DNA of 64,000 nucleotides, taken from positions 176,758 through 240,757 of the forward strand of contig JBBHKE010001710.1 in the NCBI GenBank assembly GCA_037447655.1, written 5' to 3'. Below are positions 10,713-22,735 of the stretch, in pieces (within the stretch, counting starts at the first letter, position 1; each line of letters opens with the position of its first letter). The DNA is from Zygnema cylindricum (taxonomy: Eukaryota > Streptophyta > Zygnematophyceae > Zygnematales > Zygnemataceae). The notes beneath the pieces are model-generated. The model worked only from the letters and a program-made list of their open reading frames with translations, was not told where the DNA came from and made no database searches. The position numbers were made by a program, and so were the translations under genes.

Positions 10713-13700
10713 AGTTATGGGCCCACCCTCCAGGGTGCCCACATTCAATGGATCTAAGTTCATTTGTTGGGAAGCCATGATGATGGGGGTTTTGTGAGAA
10801 AAACGATACTGGGGTATAGTCAACGGACAAGTGAAACATCCACTTTCGGGAACTCCCCAAGGGTTTGGAGGAGTAATGTTTCCTTCAGCGACTGCTTCGG
10901 CGGAGGAGGGAGATAATGGGGACATCATTGTGGCCAAAAAAAGGAAAGGGAACGAGACACCCCTCACCCCTATTGCCACGGCACCGGGAGCGGCGGTCGT
11001 GAAGACCGTGGAGAACCATACTCAAATGTGGGAAGACGTAAACATCGCTACGAAGAACTTCATTCAAAGGCACCTCACTCAAGTTTTTGCCACCCCTCAC
11101 CTTCACATTTACAGGAGTTGTGGGTGAGTTTGGTGGAGATCTATAGAGTTGGATTTTTTCAGGAGTTCCAGTTTCCTGAGCAAAAGCTAGTGAGTTACAC
11201 TTACAAAGGAGGAAAGATGTTAGATTAGTGCATTGATCTTTCTTATTTATATATGGAGATGGAAAGTGTTGGATGGACAGGTACAATGAAAATGAAATTA
11301 AACACTCTCATCATGAAGTTACCAGACGAGTATGAGAACATAGTGTACCGAGTACATGAAATGACTAATAGTGCATAGAAGTGGAATATAGTGGTCCGAA
11401 TGATACTTGTGTAAGAAAACACCATGGAGATTAGGAGAGGAGGAAAGAGCATTCAAGCTATAGTTGTAGGAGGGGACGATGGGGGAAGGACCACAATAAA
11501 GCGTACAAATGGGAAAGAGATCACGCTGTAGGACCAAGGCCCCCAAAGGGCCTTTGTCATTTTTGTAAAAAGCTAGGAACCTTTATCGCAGATTGTGTGA
11601 AGCTCTCGAAGCTGAGGCTCCAAGACAACCGTGGAGGGGGTTCTTCCGTAGGGAAGAAAAAAACACTTGTGGTCACAAAAGTGATAGGAGAAACTAAGGA
11701 TGACTCTTCTGAGGAGAATGGGGAGCTTTTTCTTGACGAGAGTTTGGAGGAGAAGGAGATCCCTTGGAGACAAAAGGGTGCCCTTGGAGCAATTCGGGAA
11801 GCTCCACAAGAAGGATGGATCATCGACTCAGGTGCATCCATGCATATCTGTCGTGATAAAGAACTCTTCACTAAGCTAACAAAGATCCCTACTATAGTGA
11901 TAATGTATGGGGATGGGAGACTGGTTACTACAGATCTAGTGGGGTCAGCAGATCTGAAATTCTTAGTTCAAGGTAAGACTTCTATACTCACATTCTCACA
12001 TGTACTCTACATTCCTCAGCTGAGTAAAAATCTTGTCTTTATGTTTGTGTTAGATGACAAAGAGTTTGATACCATCACTAGAAAGGGAGTCTTTACAGCA
12101 AAGTATGGGGATGATGTTTACTTCTCGGCAAATAAGGGTAGCCAAAGAATGTTTAGGCTTAAACTGAGTAATGAAAAGAACAATGCTTATTATGTTGGTG
12201 TTCCTAAGTTGATGATTTAGCATAAACGATTGGGGCATTTGCATTGTGATAAGTTGAGGAAAATGAAAAAACTTGGGGTAGGAGAAGGCATTCAGTTTGG
12301 AGATAATGAAACGATGAATGATTGTAGTGGCTGTGCTCAAGGTAAGGCTCACAAAATTCCCTTTTCAAAGCCGCCACATATAGAGGTGAGAAATTTCTAG
12401 ATCTAGTCCACACAGAAATTCGGGGACCTGCAAAAGTGTCTTCGATTAAAGGAAAGTGGTTTATGTTGACAATAACGGATGACTGGTCTAGATACTCTAG
12501 AGTATACTTCCTAAAAACAATGTTTGAAACATCAACTTACTTCAAAAAATGTAAAGCTTGTAGTGAGAAGTTGCTTGAAACCCCCATTAATAGGACAAGG
12601 AGTGATAATGGGGGGGAATATACCTCTAACCAGTTTGATGAATACTTGAGAGATGAGAGAGTTCAGCACCAGAAAACCATACCATATAACCCATAACAAA
12701 ATGGGGTAGCTGAGAGTTTGAACCGAACATTAGGAGATACTGCCTGTAGTATGTTGGCCGACAAAAAAATAGGAAAGAGATTTTGGGCAGATGCCATGAA
12801 CTGTGCTAACTACATTAAGAATAGAGTCCTTACTGCAGTTGTAAATGGAATGACACTTTATGAGAGAAGGGTGGGAAGGAAACCTGATATCTCTCACCTT
12901 AAAAATTCGATTGCCAATTTTACAATCTTGATACGGATAGGAAAAACAAGAAACTAGATGCTAAGGGAAAACCCGGATGCTTTGTAGGATATTATGAGGA
13001 TGTGAAGCGATATAGAGTCTATGACTTAACAAAGAGAAATATCATTCTGGTCAAACACCTAGTTGTCATGGATAAAGGGAAGTCATTTGACCCTTTTAAA
13101 TATGAAAGAAAATTTAAGAATCATATTTGAGTCTAAAAGTGAGGAGGACTCCATCCTTTTTGAAAAAGACATGGGTGAGACAGGGATTGCAGACACAGGC
13201 AATCCACCAGAAACCTCACATATTCCTATGGATTTTGAGGAGAGAAGAGGAGGGACCGGAACGACTTCTATAGATAGGGGAGCCAATGAGACAGTAAGGA
13301 GAAATCTAAGACTTCCCTCCATCCCAGCTCCAAAGTTTGAGGGGGGGAGAAAGAGCAGCAAAAGGATACAGGAAAAATAAGCGGCTCACAAGATAACTAA
13401 GCTATCTCACGCGGATGAGCCTCAGTCATACTTGGAGGTAGTAAACAGCCCGGAGAAAGACATATAGATTAGAGCCATAAATGATGAGATGGCCTATATC
13501 ATAGAAGCAAATGTTTGGGAACTAGCGGACAGTCTTTCGGACAGAAAACCGATTGACTGTAAATGGGTGTTTAAACTAAAACTGAACCCAGATAGTACTA
13601 TTGAGAGATATAATGCTGGATTGGTAGCAACAAGGCTCACCCAAAAGGAGGGGATTAACTATGAGGAGACTTTTCCTCCAGTTGTTCGGTTCCCATCAGT

Positions 13701-15003
13701 AAGGATTCTCTTTAGTCTAGCAACAATGCAAGACATGGAAATACACCAAATAGATTTTAAGACTGCTTTTTTTACTGGTGAGTTAGAGGAAGAAATTTTC
13801 ATGAGGCAACAAGAGGGATTTATAGAAGAAGGAGAAGAAAGCAAAGTCTGCAAGCTCATAAAGTCCTTATATTGACTAAAGCAGGCTCCCGGCAATGGAA
13901 CAAGAAACTAGATGAGTTTCTCACCGGTCTGGGATATATCCGGATCAACTCTGACCATTCTTTCTATATGTTTGTAGATGAGAATGTTGTCATTTTTATT
14001 GCAATTTATATGGATTATATGCTTGTGTTGAGTAAATATTTGGAAAAGATTAATGGGCTAAAGAAAGATCTTAGAAACAAATTTGATATGAAGGATTTAG
14101 GTGGGGCAAGATACATTTTGGGGATCCAAATAGAGAGAGATAGGGGGAAAAGGATTATCATACTTACTCTGAAAGAAGCAATAGGTAATATGCTTGAGAA
14201 ATTCCAGATGGAAAAGGTTAATAGTTGTACCACTCCCATGGACTTGAAAAAAGTAAGTGATGGGAGTGTTGAAGGAGGAGTGATAATCTTAGATGATCAG
14301 ATGAGTCCAGAGGAGAGAGAGTTTATGAAGTCTATCTCTTATAGATACGTCGTAGGAAGTTTGATCTATTTTATGAACTAAACCAGGCCGGACATAGCGG
14401 AGTTGGAGTACTCAGTATGAGTCTTAATGATCTTAGGAAGAGAGACTGGGAGAAGCGAAGAGAGTCATGAGATATCTAGTGGGAACCACAACGTTATGGT
14501 TGCATTTGGGAGGGGAGCACACTGAGATCACTACTTAGAGTGATGCCAATTATGGGGATGCACCTATAAGAAGATGCGCTCCTGGGTATGTGTTGTATGT
14601 GGGGGAAGGTGTTTGCTGTTGGAGCACTAAGCAACAAAAGGTGGTGGCTCAGACTACTATGGAGGCTGAGTACATACCCTCTTGTTCTGCTGTGAAGTAA
14701 TTGATGTGGGTCAAGTCCTTGTTGCAAGAACTGGGGTATATGAAGGAGGGAGTGCATTAAGTGTTTTGTGATAATCAAGTTGCCATTGCAATTGGAGCTA
14801 ATCCCAAACATCATTTCAAAGCTAAGCATATGGATATAAGATCGAGTTTTGTGAGGGAAAAAGTTCAGACTAAGATTGTGAATCTTGAATATAGATTTGA
14901 TGAAAAAAAAGTGGCTGATATGCTGACAAAACCAGTGCCCTCTCTAAAATTAAAATATTGCAGAGAAAAATGTGGACTAAAATTGAAGTTCAAATTAGAG
15001 TAG
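10693..15003 (+). pseudogene. gag-pol: E2 gag-pol, heavily decayed
   Basis: Starts at an ATG in the LTR. Recognisable are gag, a damaged knuckle (CHFCKKLGTFIADC, with H replaced), protease DSGA near 11827, pre-integrase, and integrase SDNGGEYTS near 12604. The RT box YVDD has become YMDY near 14010, which removes a catalytic Asp. RNase H pieces extend to 15003. At least eight stops or frameshifts, for example at 12220, 12696, 13380 and 13875. Not functional. Confidence 0.9.
10713..10727 (+). other. E2 primer-binding site
   Basis: AGTTATGGGCCCACC, 14/15 identical to the E1 site, directly after the LTR. Confidence 0.75.
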
Positions 15004-15016
15004 AAAATAAGGGTAG
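15001..15016 (+). other. E2 polypurine tract
   Basis: TAGAAAATAAGGGTAG, a one-base variant of the E1 tract, abuts the 3' LTR. Confidence 0.75.
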
Positions 15017-15784
15017 TGTTGAAATTAATAGATTTCTAAAGTATTTTCTATGTATAAATATGCTGGTATAAAAGGAAAAAGAAAAGAACGATCAGCTTGC
15101 CTCCACCTCCTCTCTCTATCCCCCATACTTGTTGTAGTCACCGAAGGAAAGAGAGGGTGGTTCAACCATGGCTGCCTTAGTTCAACAAGCAGTTATATTT
15201 TAGTAGGTTACTAAAAATATACATGACGGACCCATGATTTGAACCCGGTACCTACCGTCCGTTAAGTTGGCCGGTAGCGGTCAGCTTTATCCTATTAGAC
15301 TAAACCAATGATAAATGCTCTAGGGTGTGATAGATGTATATTTATTTAGGAGTGAACGAATTCATTGAACTAAAAGTATATACGGCATGCATAGATACAG
15401 TTTTGTAAAGTACGAATTACGATACTATTTCGAAACAGATATCGTGTATTTTTTTGACAGCAAAACAACTATCGTGCAAGTATTTATAACAGCTGAGATT
15501 GCATTTCTATTCAAAACCAACGGTGCACATCATCGTCGAAATCTCGGAGTGGTCAATTTGGCTCCTTGTGACATGGCATGACCTGGCGCCACGTGGAGAT
15601 ATCGCATTTGGCTGCCGAAATTTTGACGAACCTACGAACGAGTAAAAAGAGGGCACGCGTTAACGTAATAGCCTTGTCGTACATTTGTCGTATGAAAGGT
15701 ACACCGACAGTAGTACTTTTTGGTACGGTAGAGCAATATAATTGGTCTATACTTCAGTAGATAGGAGTTATTAGAGGGAATCAG
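15017..15784 (+). repeat. E2 3' LTR, first part (interrupted by E3)
   Basis: Matches the first 768 bp of the E2 5' LTR and stops at ATCAG (15780-15784), the target duplication of E3. It contains a tRNA-like domain at 15224-15306 with stem TGACGGAC / GTCCGTTA. Confidence 0.9.
15224..15306 (-). other. tRNA-like domain in E2 3' LTR
   Basis: On the minus strand it has TAGTCTAATAGGATAAAGC (D-arm-like, close to tRNA-Arg) and GGTACCGGGTTCAAATC (variable loop plus T-arm). Confidence 0.65.
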
Positions 15785-16788
15785 TGTTGAAACCATTAAA
15801 TTTATGTGGTATTTTCTAGGTCTAAACAGATCAGTACACAAAGGAAAATAAAAAGGCGGGCAACCTGCCTCCACCTCCTCTCACTACCCACCATACTTGT
15901 TGTAGGCACTGAGGTATAGAGAGGGTGGTTGAGCCATGGGTGTCCTAGCTCAGCAGCCAAGACTAAAGAGTGACTTAAGTCACTCTCAACAAATGGTTGA
16001 GTCCAGCAAGACTCGAACCTCCGACCAACAGAGCGTGGCGTAGCCGTTAGCTCTAACCATCTATCGTAGAAGTCCGTTAGGAGATGTAGGGTTCGATATT
16101 TATTTAAACTATTGTGTGGTACTAAAATCAATTAGCTAGAATTTGAACGAAGGAACATAGAACTTGTTAAAGTTTAGTGCGGACGTCATGTCGCACGAAA
16201 CAAATGATTCCGTCATTTGTTTCGACGGTCGACATTTAATGTCAAATTTAATCCGACGGTACATATCATTGCCGAGATCGCGGATGGTCACTTTGGCTTT
16301 TATAGACGTGGCATGACTTGGCTCCGCGTGGAAGGATGACATTCTGTCGCGGGAATTCAAAGGAATGTATGGACATATTGAAAAGTGACACGCGTCCACT
16401 CAGTGGCCTTGTCGTACACAGGTCGTACAGAAAGGACATCGGTCGTAGTACCTTTATGTACTCTATAGTCATATGATTGGTTCGTACTACAGTAGATAGG
16501 GACTGTGAGAGGGGTTTAGGACTTAGGAAATTTAGTAGGCAGTCACCTCTCTCTAAGAGAGCTTTGTATAAAATTGGTATTTTTGCCGACTCATAACTTA
16601 TCAGCTAGTTGGTCGTTTTTAGTGATTCTTTTTGTTACGAACTCAAGAGAGTCCAGGCTGCACAAGGGTGCGGTCAAACTTTTAGTTTCCCTTCCTTGAC
16701 AGTAGTGGCTGTGGCTTGAAGTGGGTTAGTTAAATACTATCTAGAGGCTCCCTGTATTCTGATGTCCAATGGAGGACACATAATTTCA
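15785..16788 (+). repeat. E3 5' LTR (1004 bp)
   Basis: TGTTGAAACC to TAATTTCA. Closest to the LTRs of E4. Carries the 20-nt palindrome (15967-15986) and a tRNA-like domain with GGTTAGAGC and GGTCGGAGGTTCGAGTC on the minus strand (15995-16074). Confidence 0.9.
15967..16074 (-). other. Palindrome plus tRNA-like domain in E3 5' LTR
   Basis: Same arrangement as in S1. On the minus strand the B-box GGTTCGAGTCT has one change from consensus, and the A-box half is GGTTAGAGC. Confidence 0.65.
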
Positions 16789-17983
16789 GGTTATGGGCCA
16801 ACCCTCTAGGGTGCCCACCTTCAATGGATCTGGGTTCATCTATTGGGAAGCCATGATGATGGGAGCTTTGTGCTAAAAACGATAATGGGGTATCGTCAGT
16901 GGACAAGTGAAAAGTCCACCTTCAGGATCTCCACCAGGATTTGGAGGAGTAAGGTTTCCTGCAGCAACGGCTGCCTCAACAGCGGAGGCAGATGATGTGG
17001 AGAGCAGTGTGTCTGAAAAGGGGAAAGGGAGGGAGACATCCATCACTCCCATTGCCACAGTACCAAGAGCGGCGACCGTGAAGACTGTGGAGAATGATAC
17101 TCAAATGTGGGAAGATGTAAACATGGTTTCCAAGAACTTCATTCTGAGGCACCTCACTCAAGCTTTGGCAACTCGTCATCTTCATATTTTCAAGGCCGAG
17201 GAGTTATGGGTGAGTTTGGCGGAGATCTATAGAGCTGGAACTATTTAGGAGCTCCAGTTGGCTGAGCAAAAGCTAGTGAGTTACACTTACAAAGGAGGAA
17301 AGATGCTAGTTTACTTTAATGATCTTTCTTGTTTGTATATGGAGATGGAAAGTGCTGGGTGGACAGGTAGAATGAAAATGAAAGTTAACACTCTTATCAT
17401 GAAGTTACCCGATGAGTACAAGAACATAGTGTACCGAGTACAGGAAATGGGTGATAGTTTATGGAAATAAAACACAGTGGTCCGCATGATACTTGTGGAG
17501 GAAAACACAAAGGATATTAGTTTAGGAGGAAAAAACATTTAAGCTCTAGCAGCAAGAGGGTACCGATGGGGGAAGGACCTGAAGAAACCGTTCAAAGGGG
17601 AAAGAGATCATTCTAGTGGAGCGAGGCCTCCAAAGGGTCTTTGTCATTTTTCCAAAAAGTCGGAACACTTCATAGCAGATTGTGTGAAGCTGTCGGAGTT
17701 GAGGCTCCAAGAGAACTGTGGAGGGAATTTTTTCGGAGGGAAGAAAAAGGCAATTGTGGTCACAAATGTGACAGGAGAAACCGAAGACGAGTCCGCGAAG
17801 GAGGATGGGGAGCTTCTTCTTGACGAGAGTCTGGAGGAGAAGGAGATCCCTCGGAGACAAAAGTGTGCCTTTAGAGCAATTCGGGAAGCGCCACAAGAAG
17901 CCTGGATCATTGACTCAGGTGCATTCATGCATATGTGTCGTGATAAGGAACTCTTCACTAAGCTAAGAAAGATCCCTACTTGT
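16769..17983 (+). pseudogene. gag: E3 gag and protease start, decayed
   Basis: The LTR ATG (16769) is followed after three codons by TAA. The gag body is readable in pieces (16907-17248, 17258-17470). The knuckle is damaged (FSKKSEHFIADC lacks the first Cys). Protease IIDSGAFMHMC is near 17905. Coding stops abruptly after KLRKIPT at 17983, where strand orientation flips. Confidence 0.85.
16789..16803 (+). other. E3 primer-binding site, one mismatch
   Basis: GGTTATGGGCCAACC, 14/15 to the E1 site. Confidence 0.7.
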
Positions 17984-18467
17984 AGGTGGCTGTTTTGGGA
18001 AAGGGTAATGTGTGTGCTTTACCTTGAGCACATCCACTACAATCACTTATATTATCACTCTCACTAAATTGAATCCCATCCACCACTCCCATCTTTTTCA
18101 TCTCTCTAAACTTATCTAGATTCACATGCCCAAGCCTCTTATGCCACATCATAATATCATGAACACCAGCATAATAAAGTTTTTTTGTTTCATTACTTAA
18201 AATCAGCCTAAACATCCCTTGGCTACCTTTCTCAGCAATGAAATAGACCTCTTCCTCAAAACTAGCAATAAAGACTCCTTCCCTAGTGCTAATAAAAAAA
18301 CCCTTATCATCTAATACAGACGTAGAGATGAGGTTTTTGTTCAGCTCTGGAATAAACTTTACATCGGAGAATGTTACTATAGATGTCTTTCCTTCTACTA
18401 ACACTTTCAGATCTCTCGATCTTACAAGAGTAGTAGTGACTATCCTCCCATCCCCGTACTCTATCTC
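17984..18467 (-). pseudogene. Inverted protease/pre-integrase segment within E3
   Basis: A 484-bp block in opposite orientation encodes the region from EIEYGDGR through the pre-integrase HHCC box (MMWHKRLGHVNLDK, CSGCAQGKAH) to LPFPKTATYK. It starts at the point where the plus-strand gag-pol breaks off, yet its sequence is closest to E11 (63540-64000) rather than to E1/E2. The piece is intact over about 140 codons. Confidence 0.85.
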
Positions 18468-18665
18468 TTCTTGGTTTGAAAAGATAGTTTCGTGCGTGTG
18501 TGTGTAGTTTCATTTGTACACAATGGTTCGTGATTAGAGAACAAGAGTTAATGCGTATAGTATTTGAATTTACTGTGGAGGTTCCAATAGATTTGTGGAT
18601 AGAAGGGGAGTAATAATGTAGGCTTTGGAAACCTTTAGTCCTCTCTATATCTCGTGGGTGAAAAA
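18468..18665 (+). mobile_element. Fragment related to the left end of M1
   Basis: TTTGAAAAGATAGTTTCGTGCG and, further on, TGTGGAGGTTCCAATAGATT match the first 150 bp of M1 (41282-41430). There is no coding capacity, and no polypurine tract precedes the following LTR. Confidence 0.6.
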
Positions 18666-19683
18666 TGTTAAAATTTGGGTATTTTCTAGGTCTAAATTTA
18701 TTTAAATGTTTTGTCAAATGGTTTGTCTAAGTCATCGATACTTGTCGTAGTCACTAAAAGACTAAGATTTCCATGGCTACCTAAATTACAAAGGAGATAG
18801 GTAGAAGGGGAGTTGCCTAAGTAGCCAAAGAGACAGCATAAAAGGGAGTATGTTTATGCGATACCAAAAGTTAACCGGAGAATCATCAAATTGATCTTGG
18901 TACATCCAACCTACGACCGTAAAGATTTTGGTATCGCACCTTATCCTCTAGGTGTAGAGGTGATCGATGCATGTATATGGTTTGAATAAGCTATAAAATG
19001 TAATATACCGATATCATCCATTTAACGACAAAACCAAAAAAAAAAACATAAAAAGGCACCGCACTATAATAATATGGGGCGCACGAAACAAATGTCAAAG
19101 ATATTTGTTTCGACGGTCGAGATTGAAAGTACGAAATAAAATTGAATGGCTCCCGTTTAAGCCGGCTGCACGGAATGATAATTATGACAGTTTTTGGACA
19201 CGCCAAAACCAAACGACACGTGGCAGCATCCTGGAGGATTGCGCGATCTCCGGAACGCAAGATGACAAATTCGGATGTGACAATTGCCACCATTGAAAAC
19301 ATGCCGTACAAGTACCGTACATAAAGTAGTCCGGCACGTGTACTTTTTTATATAGAACAGTCTTATGATTGGACCATCTTTTAGTACTAGGGGGTTTAGA
19401 GAGGGGTGGTTTAGGACTTAGGAAATTTGGTAGGCAGTCACCTCTCTCTAAGAGAGCTTTGTATAAAATTGGCATTTTTGCCGGCTCATAACTTACCTCT
19501 TGGTTGGCCGTTTTCACTGATTCTTTTTGTTACGAACTTAGGGGAGTCCACGCTCGACAACGGTGCAATCAAACTGTCAGTTTGCCTTCCTAAACTGCAA
19601 TGGTTATGAGTTAAAGTGGGTTAGTTAAATACTATGTAGAGGCTTCTTGTATTCTGTAGTCTAATGGAGGACACATAATTTCA
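18666..19683 (+). repeat. E3 3' LTR, different subfamily from its 5' LTR
   Basis: Starts TGTTAAAATT and ends TAATTTCA. The last 300 bp resemble the E3 5' LTR, but the first 600 bp are strongly diverged. Its tRNA-like domain is nearly erased (a D-arm-like TAGAGGATAAGG remains on the minus strand near 18945). Confidence 0.85.
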
Positions 19684-19955
19684 ATCAGAACTTAGTGTTT
19701 TAAGATACATTCACCTCTCCCCTTGAGGGTTTGTATCTAATAGGCACCTTTGCCACCCCATAACTGATCGACCGGTTAGCCGTTTTTAGTGATTCTTTTT
19801 ACAACAAACTCAAGGGAGTCCAGGCTGCAAAGGGGTTTAGTCAAACTGCCAGTTTGCCTTTTTGAGCAGCAGTGGTTGTAGCTTGAGTTTGTTTAGATAA
19901 AAACTATCTAGAGGCTTCTTGTATCTTGTAGTCGAATGGAGGAGACAAAATTTCA
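19684..19955 (+). repeat. E2 3' LTR, second part (with E3 target duplication)
   Basis: Resumes at ATCAG and matches 10440-10712 of the E2 5' LTR. Ends AATTTCA, followed by TTCCT, the E2 target duplication. Confidence 0.9.
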
Positions 19956-20364
19956 TTCCTCTCTAATGCAACGCACTTTGTTCAACCGACCCACTCGTTT
20001 GTCACTTTTAAAATCAAGGACGTTGGGACTCGCATATGGGACAGTTGGAAAGCTAAAGGTGTTAAAACGGAAATGGGATAAACCTTCGAGCCGTGGGTGG
20101 TCCGAGAAATTGGTTAAACTTGGTAAGGCATTTTTTCTGAAATTGGCAAGGGACTCCATCCGAGAGGTTAATGTCATGAGGGAAAAAAACGGTTTGAGTT
20201 ATGCGCAAAAAACTATGATTCAATTTGGCTTGCTCTTACGCAACGGACTGTGGGAAGAAGACATGCTCACACAGCAATTGCCAGCAATAATCGCCAAACA
20301 CCGCAACCAATATGAAGGCGAGGTAGTAGAACCCCGTTGCCCAAGGGTAAGAGAATTCCTCTGA
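19956..20364 (+). pseudogene. P1 part 2: C-terminal part of the DDE transposase
   Basis: Begins with NATHFVQPTHSF, the usual block after the catalytic core in this family, then WDSWKAKGVK. After a frameshift near 20080 it continues with LGKAFFLKLARDSIREVN, MIQFGLLLRNGLWEEDML and IIAKHRNQYEGE, to TGA at 20362-20364. It is the direct continuation of part 1 once E2 is removed. Confidence 0.75.
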
Positions 20365-20788
20365 ATTATTCAAGATGCCGATAGTCAGCAAGACAATATT
20401 TTCACCGATAGGGCGATGAGCGGCAGCGAGGTTTAAAGATTTTATATAATTACATATTGTGTTATTTTTCTTAAATCGTAATTTGGAAATGGTTGTTGAA
20501 TCATACAGTAGGAATAGAAGTGATAATCATGGCAGCCCAATGTAGGCAGTTGTTGAAGTTTAGTAGCTATTCACTTCGTATGACAAACAAGATTTTATAT
20601 GTGTGTACGATTTTTTTTGGGATAATACAATGATGTTTTTTAAAAAGCTTACATGTTGTTTATAATGGCGAATCGGTTTCATTTAAATTTTATCGTGTGT
20701 TTATCGTAATATGTTGTTAAAGTGGTACACGGAAAATGGAGTGTGCGTGTACACTAGATGTATGGACTTTATGCATTGTATATGATAA

Positions 20789-20825
20789 ACTAATCAGCGA
20801 CGAGTACGCTTCGTCGCCGATTAGT
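20789..20825. repeat. Right hairpin flanking P1
   Basis: ACTAATCAGCGACGA and TCGTCGCCGATTAGT, 14/15 inverted repeat. Related CAGCGGCGAG / CTCGTTGCTG follows at about 20897-20921. Confidence 0.5.
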
Positions 20826-21839
20826 CATCATCGACGAATTTTAATTGTTGTCACTTTATGAAAGGGCACTTTCAGGATATTTATTTTTTTCCTTATCAGC
20901 GGCGAGACTGCCTCGTTGCTGGACTGAAATCCGAAACAATCATCCACTTTGTCGTTATCTTCGAGAAAACAGAGTTTTCCCTATTGATTTGCTGCAAATG
21001 TAACGACGATCCTTCGTCATCGCACGAACTTACAGCGTCGACATTGGTCCATCGCTGGTCCATGAGGAGCGAGTTTAAACAGTAAATGGATAAGATTATG
21101 ACTATCAAGAAAGACGCCCGCTTTTACTATGCATCATTTTCACATTTTGACCAAGAAGAAAACAATCAAATGGAATGAATAAAAAACTATATTATTCCAT
21201 GTAATATAAGTATAGTACGATCAAGGTAAGCGGTGAGCACTATGATACATGAAGTCATAATGTTGGCATGTAAAGATGATACACAAAAGAGAACATGTCG
21301 ATCACATTAAATACAATTCAATACGAAAAAGTCATTAGGATACACATTAATCAAAATTATAATAGACAAATGAATACAAAAACAGTGTAAATTCACAGTA
21401 ATAAAGTCATTTATACCAACAACGGAAGCTAAGATAAAACAATTTTATATTTCACGGTGATATCCTTTACAACGTTATACTCCACAAAGGATGTGTTAAA
21501 ACCATTTAATCTACAATATGATACAAATCTGTATGTCTTACACTATTCTAAGGTTTGCTTCTATAGAATGGAAACCCCCTACTAAAAAATATTTTAAACC
21601 TTAGTAATACTACATAATATCTAAGTGGTATCAATCCGTCATGGCAAAGATAGCTCCTTGCAAAGTTCTCAACGAGTTGCTCCAAACGATGTCTTCCGAC
21701 CAACACCTCGTAGATGAACCCAAATTCTTCTCAGAGTTCATATGTTGCCGTGGGGTGCAGATAAATACATTGACCGTCGAATGCGGTTTCATTGAATGAC
21801 AAATTTGAATGTCGATTATAATATTGTACACAAAGGATA

Positions 21840-22400
21840 AACACAAGAAAAAAGAACAACAGGGGATACTTGAGTTAGAAAATAAGGGGTAAAGGGGAAA
21901 GAGAGAGTGGGAGACGAGAGTGAGAGAGAAGAATAGAGAAAGGGTACGGGACAGAATGAGAAAAAGAAAGAGAGAGAGAGAGAGTGGAAAGAAGAGAGGG
22001 GATAGATTAATAAGGATAGGGTATGGAACAAAATAATAGAGAGAGGGAGAGCATGGGAAGATAAATGGAACATACGATATTAGGAAAAAGGTACGGAATA
22101 GAATAAGAGGAAGAGGGAGAATATGGGAAGAAAATAATGATAGAGAGTAGTTGGGATAGTATATGGGACAGAATCTATGAGATAGAGAAAGTGGATAGAA
22201 TAGAGTGACAACCAGTAATATGAAAATGGTACAGAACATGACGAGACAAAGGGAGAATTTGGGAAAGAGAGAGTGCGAGAGAGAGTAGAGAAAGGGGACG
22301 AGAAGAATGATTTTTTTTTACAATACGAAGAAGGAGAGGGAGTGAGAAGGGAAAAAATGATAGAAAGGAAAAGAGAGTGAGAGAGGGATGAAAAACCGGA
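21840..22400. repeat. Purine-rich (GA) low-complexity tract
   Basis: About 560 bp in which the plus strand is mostly A and G, with GAGAGAG runs, (AG)n and AGGGAGA words. No fixed period was seen. Confidence 0.7.
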
Positions 22401-22735
22401 TACAATGGCACACTTACCCATGCTATTCTTCGTATATCATAAAAGATGACTCGCCCTTCTATGTTGTATCGCCATGTTATCGACAACCCTAATACTATTA
22501 TAAAATCCCTAATAATCCATGGTGTACTGGATGTTGTTTCATCACCAATGGCGGCGGTTTGACGCATCTTCTTCAAAAAATGGATTTTTTTGTGAAAATG
22601 GACCCGCGATATTCGCACGTCACCCACCGGTTGACCAAGACGTGGATGCGATTGGTTAGAACAAGAATTTGTTTTTTGTGTTTTGTCCGCACTCGCCGCT
22701 ATTTTGTCATCTTTTCAAGTTTTCAATGCGCTGCG

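Larger units (their letters stand above)
15785..19683 (+). mobile_element. E3: chimeric copia-derived element inside E2 3' LTR
   Basis: Perfect 5-bp duplication ATCAG (15780-15784, 19684-19688), and the host LTR resumes exactly. Between the ends lie a 5' LTR, gag plus the start of protease, an inverted pol segment, a DNA-transposon-like piece, and a 3' LTR of a clearly different subfamily. There is no polypurine tract. It cannot have replicated autonomously in this form. Confidence 0.85.
9679..19955 (+). mobile_element. E2: copia element inserted in P1, split by E3
   Basis: LTRs are 9679-10712 and 15017-15784 plus 19689-19955 (1034 and 1035 bp). Flanks are TTCCC (9674-9678) and TTCCT (19956-19960), a near-perfect 5-bp duplication. 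Taking one copy restores the P1 reading frame across the site. The coding region is heavily decayed, so this is an old insertion. Confidence 0.9.
20365..22735. other. No gene; 3' flank of P1 and unassigned DNA
   Basis: Apart from the hairpin at 20789 and the purine-rich tract (21840-22400), I see no coding pattern. Long minus-strand ORFs here are by-products of the GA-rich composition. Confidence 0.5.

Noticed and set aside
21631-22627. Long minus-strand ORFs rich in Leu, Ser, Phe and Pro that look like membrane proteins
   Set aside because: They are the pyrimidine strand of a GA-rich low-complexity tract; several frames are open at once and no domain is seen.
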